Assembly: GCA_003222375.1 (NCBI GenBank) | Contig: QHVX01000022.1 | Location: 1 to 7,682, forward strand | DNA length: 7,682 nucleotides | Reading direction: 5' to 3' | DNA from: Acidobacteriota bacterium | Lineage (GTDB): Bacteria > Acidobacteriota > Thermoanaerobaculia > Gp7-AA8 | In this document: piece by piece, positions 1 to 5,362 of the stretch | Position numbering within the stretch: the first letter of the stretch is position 1 | Layout: each line of letters opens with the position of its first letter | Notes under the pieces: generated by a model | Database searches by the model: none | What the model saw: only the letters and a program-made list of their open reading frames with translations | What the model was told of the DNA's origin: nothing | Program-made: the position numbers and the translations under genes

Positions 1-8
1 TCAAATTG

Positions 9-25
9 TTGAATCTGAGATTCAA
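9..25 (-). terminator. Small hairpin just downstream of rho (weak terminator candidate)
   Basis: A perfect inverted repeat, TTGAATC-TGA-GATTCAA, lies 3 nt beyond the rho stop codon on the minus strand. The stem is 7 bp, mostly A/T, with a 3-nt loop, and the following minus-strand sequence has only a short T run (CAATTTGA). This is weak for an intrinsic terminator; it may instead be a 3'-end stabilising hairpin. The window ends 8 nt further on, so a longer structure cannot be judged. Confidence 0.25.
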
Positions 26-28
26 AGT

Positions 29-1459
29 TCAGAAGCTCTTCAAGAAAGCGTCGTTGCTCGGAAACTTCTGAAGGCGCTCCAGCAGCATTTTCATGGCGTT
101 CATCGGATCGGTGCCCGCCAAGGCTCGCCGCAAGGTGTGCACTTTCGCCAGCACGGAAGGGGGCAGGAGTTTCTCTTCCTTGCGAGTCCCGGTCTGGGCG
201 ATGTTGATCGCCGGAAAAATGCGGCGCTCGAAAAGCCCGCGGTCGAGCACGATTTCAGTGTTGCCGGTGCCTTTGAACTCCTGAAAGATCACTTCGTCCA
301 TACGCGAGCCGGTGTCGATCAGCGCGGTCGCGGCGATCGTCAGCGATCCCCAATCCTCCCCGTTGCGCGCTGCGCCGAAAAATCGCCGCGGCTTTTCCAT
401 CGTGCGCGCGTCGATGCCGCCCGACAGAATTTTTCCCGATCCGCGTTGCTCGTTGTTGTACGCGCGAGACATGCGCGTGATCGAGTCGCACAGGATGACG
501 ACATGGTTCTTCATCTCGACCAATCGCCGCGCACGTTCGAGGACGACTTCGGCGATCAGGATGTGATTCTCGGCAGTTTCGTCGGAGCTCGAGGCGATGA
601 CGTCGCCCTTCTCGATCGACCTGCGAAAGTCGGTGACCTCTTCGGGACGCTCGTCGACCAGCAGCACGATGACGATGACATCGGGATGATTTCGATTCAC
701 GCCATGCGCGATGTCTTTCAGCAGCGTCGTCTTGCCCGCTTTGGGCGGAGCGACGATGAGGCAGCGCTGACCTTTTCCGAGCGGCGAAAGCAGATCGAGA
801 ACGCGTGTCGTCAGTCGTTCCGGCTCCGTCTCGAGCTTGAACATCTCATTCGGATCGATCGAGATCAGCTCCGAGAATGGACGCCGCGATTCGCGATACT
901 CCTCGAGCGACATTCCCTCGACCGACTCGAGGCCGACGAATTCGAGATTGTTTCCGGCGCGGCGTGCACTGCCGCCGAGAAGAAGGCCCGGCTGGAGATG
1001 CAGGCGGTCGACCATCGATCGCGGCACGATCGGATCACCCTGCTGCGGAACGTAATTGTTGGAGGCTTGAACGAGAAGGCCTGTGCCGTTTGGCTTGATG
1101 TACAGGACGCCGCCGGTCGGAATCAGCTCGCCGCTCGGCATTTCCATCGGAGCCGACGAGCCTTCCTGCTGCATCATCCCGCCGCCGCCACCCCCACGCC
1201 GCCGATGTCGCGAGCGCCGCCGGCGCCGCCCGCCACCGCCCGGTCCGCCCGGCCCTCCCGGTCCCTGTCCGGGACCTTGTCCTGGTGCGTTGCCGGGCAT
1301 CGGGAAGGGTCCGTCGCCGCCGCCTTGTGGATTTTCTGAGTTGCCCATCTGTCCTAGTTGTATCGACTCCCCAGTCGGCAGTGGTTGACCCGCAAACGAC
1401 GCCGCTGAGCGCCGTCTGCGCCTGCGCCGCTTACGCGGTTGCCGATTGTCTGGTGTCAT
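29..1459 (-). CDS. rho: Transcription termination factor Rho
   Basis: Rho is the hexameric RNA-dependent ATPase/translocase that ends untranslated transcripts in the cytoplasm. The 476-residue protein (E. coli Rho is 419) has the full motor: Walker A APPKAGKT at 237-244, catalytic Glu region DERPEEV at 269-275, Walker B ILCDS at 322-326, Q-loop GSGKILSGG around 340-348, R-loop RRFFGAARN at 358-366 and arginine finger R413 in ERRIFPAI. The C-terminus matches family length. The first ~115 residues are unusual: a basic run of Arg at 9-17, a Gly/Pro tract at 46-77 and a second Arg/Gly cluster at 78-94. They replace the normal helical Rho_N domain. The OB-fold RNA site (about 116-180) is recognisable, but RNP1 reads GTGLLV where E. 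coli has GFGFLR. The ATG at 1459 has only a weak Shine-Dalgarno (GAG about 6 nt upstream); the next Met is residue 38. The neighbouring kinase gene is divergent. The identification is very secure. Confidence 0.97.
   Translation of the reverse strand: MTPDNRQPRKRRRRRRRSAASFAGQPLPTGESIQLGQMGNSENPQGGGDGPFPMPGNAPGQGPGQGPGGPGGPGGGGRRRRRSRHRRRGGGGGGMMQQEGSSAPMEMPSGELIPTGGVLYIKPNGTGLLVQASNNYVPQQGDPIVPRSMVDRLHLQPGLLLGGSARRAGNNLEFVGLESVEGMSLEEYRESRRPFSELISIDPNEMFKLETEPERLTTRVLDLLSPLGKGQRCLIVAPPKAGKTTLLKDIAHGVNRNHPDVIVIVLLVDERPEEVTDFRRSIEKGDVIASSSDETAENHILIAEVVLERARRLVEMKNHVVILCDSITRMSRAYNNEQRGSGKILSGGIDARTMEKPRRFFGAARNGEDWGSLTIAATALIDTGSRMDEVIFQEFKGTGNTEIVLDRGLFERRIFPAINIAQTGTRKEEKLLPPSVLAKVHTLRRALAGTDPMNAMKMLLERLQKFPSNDAFLKSF
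1175..1315 (-). repeat. Low-complexity Gly/Pro/Arg-coding tract inside rho
   Basis: These bases encode Rho residues 49-95, almost only Gly, Pro, Gln and Arg: GQGPGQGPGGPGGPGGGG, then RRRRRSRHRRR, then six Gly. The DNA is very GC-rich and internally repetitive. The segment is expected to be disordered and positively charged, similar in character to the Arg-rich inserts known in some high-GC Rho proteins. A role in RNA binding or phase separation is an inference from composition. Confidence 0.7.
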
Positions 1460-1588
1460 CGAAGCTCAAACAAAACCTTGGCTGTTGCTCACCTTCGAGT
1501 TGCCGGAAGCCGACGATCAGGGCGGAGATGTCACTCTCAATAACGCCCGGCAGGAAGCCTTGAGATCATCGCACGCAGGTGCGGGCGT

Positions 1589-1617
1589 AGTATCCGACAG
1601 CTTTCTTTCAAATGCAA
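1589..1617 (-). promoter_or_regulatory. Possible promoter for rho
   Basis: Read on the minus strand, TTGCAT (1612-1617) and GATACT (1589-1594) are separated by 17 nt. The -10 matches the consensus at 4 of 6 positions and the -35 only at its first three. Transcription would start near 1582, leaving a leader of about 120 nt before the rho ATG. E. coli rho is autoregulated through its leader, so a leader here is plausible, but this call is weak. Confidence 0.2.
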
Positions 1618-1623
1618 GTGCGC

Positions 1624-1644
1624 ACTCAGGACTCAGGACTCAGG
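1624..1644. repeat. Heptamer tandem repeat ACTCAGG x3
   Basis: Three perfect copies of ACTCAGG run without a gap, followed by a partial fourth (ACT, 1645-1647). The array is intergenic and ends 9 nt before the TATAAT box of the kinase gene, so copies 2 and 3 occupy the place where a -35 element would lie. It resembles in form the heptameric short tandemly repeated repetitive sequences known from heterocystous cyanobacteria. A second heptamer array of different sequence lies at 4573-4600. Confidence 0.9.
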
Positions 1645-1655
1645 ACTTCTTTATT

Positions 1656-1661
1656 TATAAT
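1656..1661 (+). promoter_or_regulatory. TATAAT -10 box before the kinase gene
   Basis: A perfect TATAAT sits 11 nt before the ATG at 1673. A start about 7 nt beyond the box would fall near 1668, giving a 5' untranslated region of roughly 5 nt, so the mRNA would be nearly leaderless. There is no Shine-Dalgarno sequence in the interval, which agrees. No good -35 hexamer exists at the normal spacing. Confidence 0.45.
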
Positions 1662-1672
1662 GATGTAAATCC

Positions 1673-4306
1673 ATGCCCGAAAACATACTCGTCATTGAAT
1701 ATGAGCCGAAGTACATCGATCGGGTCCGCCAGGCTCTGGCGGGACAACCGGTGGAACCGGCCTTCGCGCACGACGCTGACGAAGCCATCCGCGCGTTCGA
1801 CGCGCAGCATCCGAAGCTGATCGTGCTATCCAGCATCATTCCGAAAACCAACCCGGCCGACTTGATCCGCGCCATTCGGCAGCGGCCTCACCTCGAGGGC
1901 ATACCGATTCTGCTCACCGTGTCGGGCTACACCGGCAGTCATCCAAAGCAGGATGCGGTCAAGATGGGAGCGAGCGACATCCTTCCGAAGCCGTACTTGG
2001 AAGGCGATTTTCTCAGCAAGGTACATCAGATGTTGGGACGGGCGGAGGGGCAGCTCACTTCCGATGAGATCTTCGGCGACGTTCTGGCCGAGACCTCCGC
2101 CGGGGGGAGGAAACCGATGGCTGGCTCGAAAAGTGACGTCGACAAATTGATCGCCGACACGCTCTCCGGCGTGATGAAGAAAAAGGAAGCGACGCCCTTC
2201 AAACCGAAAACGCAGCCCGGATCGGCGGAGATCGACAAGATTCTCGCCGATCTGACGATGTCGTCGCGTCCGAAACCGCGCCCCGTTGTGATTGAAGACA
2301 AAGTTCCGATTTCGCAGCCGGTGTTTCCTCAGGAAGCTCCGGCTGCGGTTCCACATGTTGAGGAAGAAGAACCGACTGACGGCACGCGCTTCGGGCAGTA
2401 CGTTTTGCTCGAGAAGATCGCGACCGGCGGGATGGCCGAAGTGTGGAAGGCGCGCATGCGCGGCGTCGAAGGATTTCAGAAGATCGTCGCGATCAAGAAA
2501 ATCCTTCCGCACCTTTCCGACAATCGCGAATTCATCGACATGTTCATCGATGAGGCGAAGCTGGCGGCCCAGCTCAACCACAACAACATCATCCACATCT
2601 ACGACCTCGGCAAAATTCAAAACTCGTACTACATCGCGATGGAGTTCGTCGATGGCTTCGATCTGAAGACCATCCTCAAGAATGCGCAGGAGCGCGATGT
2701 GCCGTTGTCGGTGGAGCTGTCGCTGTTCATTGCCACCAAGATCGCAGCGGCGCTCGACTACGCCCACCGCAAACGCGATTTCGAAAATCGCGACCTGGGA
2801 CTCGTCCATCGCGACGTCTCGCCGCAGAACGTGCTGATCTCGCAGGAAGGCGACATCAAACTGTGCGACTTCGGCATCGCCAAGGCGGCCTCCAAGGCAT
2901 CGCACACGCAGGCCGGCGCGCTGAAGGGCAAGCTTCAGTACATGTCGCCCGAGCAGGCGTGGGGGAAGACGATCGATCGCCGCTCCGACATCTTCGCGCT
3001 CGCGACGGTGCTGTTCGAGATGCTCACGAACCGAAAGCTCTTCACAGGCGAGAACGAGATGTCCATCCTCGAGCAGGTGCGGGAGGCGCGCGTCGAATTG
3101 CCGTCGAAGGTCAACGACGAGATCGCACCGGAGATCGACCGGATCGTTCTCAAAGCGCTCGCGAAAGAGCCCGACGCTCGCTATCAGACAGCCGCCGAGA
3201 TGGCGCGCGATCTCGACGCCGTTCTCTACGAATTCAAACCGACTCCGACGAGCGCCGATCTCGCGATCTATATGCACCGCCTGAATTCCGCGACTCCGGT
3301 CGTGGCGCCGCTGATGCTCGAGCCGACTGTGGTGGCGGGCGCCTCGCCCGCCGCTGAGCCGGCGAGTGCGCCGGCTCCTACACCACATACACCCTCCACG
3401 CCGCCCGGGGTGATGATGCCGGCATGGGGACAGCGGACGGCGGCGGAGAAAAAGAAATCTCCGGTTGGACTCATCGCGGCGGCAGCGGTGGTTGTCGCCG
3501 TCGCGAGCGTCGGCGGATATCTCTACGTGCGCAGCCGGTCGTCATCGGCTACACCGGTCCAGAGAGTGGCCGCACTGGTTCCGGCGCCCGCACCGAAGCC
3601 GGTCGAAACGACGACCACGGTTCCGCCGCCAGTGAGTGAAACTGTCGCAGCGACAGCCACAGCTCCGACGACGACAGCCACGCAGGCGCCGGTCATCGAT
3701 CCAACGAAGGTCGAGGAAGAAGTGCAGAAGCGTCTGGCCGCCGAACGCGCGCGACTCGAGGAGCAGGCGCGACGTCAACAGCAGCCAGCGGTCCAACCGA
3801 CGCCGCAGCCGCTCCTGAAGCGGGTCGTCGCGCAACCGCCGCCGCAACCGATTTTCACGCCTCCGCCCGCCCCCGTTCCGCAGCCGGCAGTCGTCGAAAC
3901 CCGCCCGCCCGCCCCACTTCCGCAGCCAGTTGTGCAGCCCGTGGTTGCGCCCCCGCCCGCCCCCGCACCGCAGCCCGCCGCCGCGGCCGAACCTGCGCGT
4001 ACGAAGGAAGGCGACTTGATCACCTCCGGCACGGAAGACGTCGCGGCGAAAATGACGCGCCGCGCCAACGTGCCCTATCCGCCGATGGCGCGGATGCAGC
4101 GCGTGGAGGGAACAGTGCTCATCAGCGCGCTCATCTCCGAAACCGGCAAGGTGCTCGAGGCAAAAGTCATCCGGCCGATCAACAGGGCGGTCGGACTGAA
4201 TGAAGCCGCGCTGCAGATCGTGCGAAGTTCGACGTTCTCGCCGCCGGTGAAGGATGGCGTCCGCGTCAAGTCGTGGACGACGGTACCCGTAGACTTTAAG
4301 CTATAA
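1673..4306 (+). CDS. Atypical receiver - Ser/Thr kinase - TM - TonB C-terminal fusion protein
   Basis: An 877-residue membrane kinase. Residues 4-120 form a CheY-like receiver fold, but the acidic pair is E9/Y10 and the phosphoacceptor position is S53; T82 and K106 are kept. A charged linker (125-235) precedes a Hanks-type Ser/Thr kinase domain (241-515): Gly loop ATGGMAEV with two of three glycines as Ala, K275 in VAIKK, E294, HRD 379-381, N386, DFG 399-401, SPE 425-427, D439 and R503. The kinase should be active. Basic residues 593-595 and a single hydrophobic helix at about 598-618 follow. Then come a Pro/Ala-rich spacer (625-775) with a short charged helix (676-703), and a TonB C-terminal domain (about 780-877, YPPMARMQRVEGTVLISALI). 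The likely topology is kinase in the cytoplasm and TonB domain in the periplasm. Start: the only good ATG, with no Shine-Dalgarno. Substrate and signal are unknown; the importer genes downstream suggest a nutrient-uptake link, which is inference. Confidence 0.93.
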   Translation: MPENILVIEYEPKYIDRVRQALAGQPVEPAFAHDADEAIRAFDAQHPKLIVLSSIIPKTNPADLIRAIRQRPHLEGIPILLTVSGYTGSHPKQDAVKMGASDILPKPYLEGDFLSKVHQMLGRAEGQLTSDEIFGDVLAETSAGGRKPMAGSKSDVDKLIADTLSGVMKKKEATPFKPKTQPGSAEIDKILADLTMSSRPKPRPVVIEDKVPISQPVFPQEAPAAVPHVEEEEPTDGTRFGQYVLLEKIATGGMAEVWKARMRGVEGFQKIVAIKKILPHLSDNREFIDMFIDEAKLAAQLNHNNIIHIYDLGKIQNSYYIAMEFVDGFDLKTILKNAQERDVPLSVELSLFIATKIAAALDYAHRKRDFENRDLGLVHRDVSPQNVLISQEGDIKLCDFGIAKAASKASHTQAGALKGKLQYMSPEQAWGKTIDRRSDIFALATVLFEMLTNRKLFTGENEMSILEQVREARVELPSKVNDEIAPEIDRIVLKALAKEPDARYQTAAEMARDLDAVLYEFKPTPTSADLAIYMHRLNSATPVVAPLMLEPTVVAGASPAAEPASAPAPTPHTPSTPPGVMMPAWGQRTAAEKKKSPVGLIAAAAVVVAVASVGGYLYVRSRSSSATPVQRVAALVPAPAPKPVETTTTVPPPVSETVAATATAPTTTATQAPVIDPTKVEEEVQKRLAAERARLEEQARRQQQPAVQPTPQPLLKRVVAQPPPQPIFTPPPAPVPQPAVVETRPPAPLPQPVVQPVVAPPPAPAPQPAAAAEPARTKEGDLITSGTEDVAAKMTRRANVPYPPMARMQRVEGTVLISALISETGKVLEAKVIRPINRAVGLNEAALQIVRSSTFSPPVKDGVRVKSWTTVPVDFKL
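3863..3982 (+). repeat. Threefold PPAPxPQPxV repeat in the periplasmic spacer
   Basis: Kinase-TonB protein residues 731-740, 745-754 and 761-770 read PPAPVPQPAV, PPAPLPQPVV and PPAPAPQPAA. The repeated Pro-rich units should form an extended, rigid rod, as the Pro-rich spacers of TonB proteins do to cross the periplasm. The DNA copies have drifted, so this is probably an old duplication kept for its protein property. Confidence 0.7.
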
Positions 4307-4307
4307 T
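4302..4307 (+). promoter_or_regulatory. TATAAT -10 box overlapping the kinase stop codon
   Basis: A perfect TATAAT overlaps the TAA stop of the kinase gene and lies 26 nt before the Shine-Dalgarno-preceded ATG at 4333. Transcription would start near 4314. No convincing -35 is visible at 16-18 nt spacing. It could give the coiled-coil gene and importer genes a promoter separate from the kinase. Confidence 0.35.
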
Positions 4308-4319
4308 CCCGCGCCTTTC

Positions 4320-4324
4320 GGAGG
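4320..4324 (+). promoter_or_regulatory. Shine-Dalgarno GGAGG for the 77-residue gene
   Basis: GGAGG with 8 nt to the ATG at 4333. It is the strongest ribosome binding site in the window and supports the small gene as truly translated, in contrast to the kinase gene, which has none. Confidence 0.75.
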
Positions 4325-4332
4325 TCCAACGC

Positions 4333-4566
4333 ATGGCGGTTCTAACCGACCAGCAACGTAAGTTTTACGAGACAACGCTGCAGGTCACGAAGCAGGAAAT
4401 CAGCGATCTGAAAGAACAGATCGAAGAAGAGCTGGCCAAGGTCAAGGACAGAATCGCCGAGCTGCAGAATGCGATCAACGCCTCCAAGCAGATGTACGCC
4501 GCCGCCTGCGCGCGCCTGGGCATTCCCAACGACATCGAAGAAGAAGAAGAAGGCGGCCAGAGCTAA
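4333..4566 (+). CDS. Small acidic coiled-coil protein, unknown function
   Basis: A 77-residue soluble protein that I do not recognise. Residues about 12-55 are rich in Glu, Lys, Gln and Leu with regular hydrophobic spacing (ISDLKEQIEEELAKVKDRIA), typical of a helical coiled coil. A short less charged stretch (55-66) follows, then an acidic tail, EEEEEGGQS, coded by five GAA triplets. There is no signal peptide or membrane segment. The strong GGAGG at 4320 makes the start secure. Its last 98 nt overlap the apparent start of the binding-protein gene in another frame. Position between the kinase-TonB gene and the importer suggests co-expression with one or both; a role as kinase partner or substrate is only a guess. 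Confidence 0.75.
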   Translation: MAVLTDQQRKFYETTLQVTKQEISDLKEQIEEELAKVKDRIAELQNAINASKQMYAAACARLGIPNDIEEEEEGGQS

Positions 4567-5362
4567 GCGCCGCCTTCTGCCTTCTGCCTTCTGCCTTCTG
4601 CTTTTTGCGTGCGCACAGCCTGAACACGCGCCAAACCAAGTTCGCCGCGTCGTCACCCTCGCTCCCAACGTCACCGAGATGGTCTTCGCCCTCGGATGCG
4701 GATCGAAGATTGTCGGCACCGACAATTTCTCGGACTATCCTGACGATGTGAAGCGTCTTCCGCGCGTCGGAGGCGTCGAGCCGGACATCGAGAAAATCGT
4801 GGCGTTGCATCCCGATCTCGTCATCGCCAGTGCTTCCAACGCGCATCCGAATCTGCGGCGTGCGCTGACAGCCGCGCATTTGCCGTTGATGGTCATCAAA
4901 ACCGATCGGCTGGCGGAGATCGAGACGTCGATGCGCGACATCGAACGCGCGCTCGGCTGCCCGCACGCTCCGGCCGTCGCTCCAGCGCTAGAGAGCCAGC
5001 GTCGCAAGCGCGGGAAATCGCCGCGAGTGCTTTTTGCAGTTTGGACGAATCCGTTGTACGTGGCCGGCACGCGAAGCTTCGTCGACGATCTCTTCACGCT
5101 GACCGGCGCGCGCAATGCGGTCGATGCTCCCGGCTGGCCCCAATATTCGCTCGAGGCCTTCGCTGCCCATCCGCCCGATTTGTTGTTGTATCCCGCCCGG
5201 TCAGTGAAAGTCGAAGCCGTCGATGATCTCCTTCGTCGCGCAAACGTGAATGTCGATGCCGTCGCGATCGACGAGAATCTCTTCACGCGGCCGGGTCCCA
5301 GGATGCCAGGAGCGGCGGCGGAGCTGAATCGGATTCTCGATCAGTGGGAAAGCGCGCATTGA
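4469..5362 (+). CDS. BtuF-like periplasmic substrate-binding protein (probable lipoprotein)
   Basis: Binding protein of a vitamin B12/iron-chelate ABC importer. Residues 59-297 align by eye with BtuF: VVTLAPNVTEMVFALG, SDYP at 88-91, IEKIVALHPDLVIA at 107-120, GWPQYSLEAF at 222-231 and FTRPGPRM at 272-279. E108 and E229 fall where the two BtuF lobes make salt bridges to the BtuC arginines. The SDYP and WPQ-S motifs favour a corrinoid ligand, though iron chelates cannot be excluded. The export signal is KKKKKAARAKRR (24-35), a hydrophobic stretch LLPSAFCLLLFA (36-47) and Cys48 in a lipobox-like LFAC. The Phe at -2 is atypical. The ATG at 4469 is the only usual start codon that includes this signal; it lies inside the preceding gene and has a weak ribosome site. 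The next in-frame Met is residue 71, which would lose the signal and first strand. The N-terminus is built largely from simple repeats. Overlaps the permease gene by 19 nt or less. Confidence 0.88.
   Translation: MRSTPPSRCTPPPARAWAFPTTSKKKKKAARAKRRLLPSAFCLLLFACAQPEHAPNQVRRVVTLAPNVTEMVFALGCGSKIVGTDNFSDYPDDVKRLPRVGGVEPDIEKIVALHPDLVIASASNAHPNLRRALTAAHLPLMVIKTDRLAEIETSMRDIERALGCPHAPAVAPALESQRRKRGKSPRVLFAVWTNPLYVAGTRSFVDDLFTLTGARNAVDAPGWPQYSLEAFAAHPPDLLLYPARSVKVEAVDDLLRRANVNVDAVAIDENLFTRPGPRMPGAAAELNRILDQWESAH
4537..4551 (+). repeat. GAA x5 trinucleotide run, read in two frames
   Basis: Five GAA triplets encode the Glu run E69-E73 at the tail of the 77-residue protein. In the frame of the binding protein the same bases, read as AAG, give the Lys run K24-K28 just before its hydrophobic signal segment. 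One trinucleotide run thus supplies an acidic tail in one gene and a basic n-region in the other. Confidence 0.85.
4548..4578 (+). other. Perfect 10-bp inverted repeat around the small gene's stop codon
   Basis: AGAAGGCGGC (4548-4557) and GCCGCCTTCT (4569-4578) are perfect reverse complements with an 11-nt loop that contains the TAA stop of the 77-residue gene. The right arm runs into the CCTTCTG array. No U-tract follows directly (the nearest T run is 4602-4606), so it is not a standard terminator. It could slow ribosomes at the overlap or tune translation of the binding protein. Confidence 0.5.
4573..4600. repeat. Heptamer tandem repeat CCTTCTG x4
   Basis: Four perfect copies of CCTTCTG. 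In the binding-protein frame the array reads with a 21-nt, 7-residue period, LLPSAFC then LL, so it forms most of the hydrophobic core of the signal peptide. Seven is not a multiple of three, so gain or loss of one copy changes the frame between the ATG at 4469 and the mature protein. Confidence 0.95.

Noticed and set aside
137..1339. 400-codon open frame on the plus strand opposite rho
   Set aside because: It is fully antisense to a certain rho gene, its translation is rich in Arg/Asp/His without any recognisable motif, and long antisense frames are common in GC-rich genes.
1570..1583. Short hairpin CGCAC-GCAG-GTGCG in the rho leader region
   Set aside because: Only 5 bp of stem and no associated signal; not distinguishable from chance.
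1460..1672. Cobalamin riboswitch near the importer or in the intergenic region
   Set aside because: I looked for the conserved B12-box and GCCACTG-like elements and found none here or before 4333. The only spacer before the importer genes is 26 nt, far too short.
2774..2792. Perfect hairpin CGCGATTT-CGA-AAATCGCG within the kinase gene
   Set aside because: It lies in conserved kinase coding sequence just before the catalytic loop, has no T tract, and 8-bp palindromic matches are expected by chance in this base composition.
1826..3388. 520-codon open frame on the minus strand opposite the kinase gene
   Set aside because: The plus strand encodes an intact receiver and kinase here. The antisense product is an Arg-rich shadow with no domain.
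4573..4600. CCTTCTG array as a CRISPR or IS end
   Set aside because: The copies are contiguous with no spacers, there is no transposase frame and no matching inverted terminal repeat.
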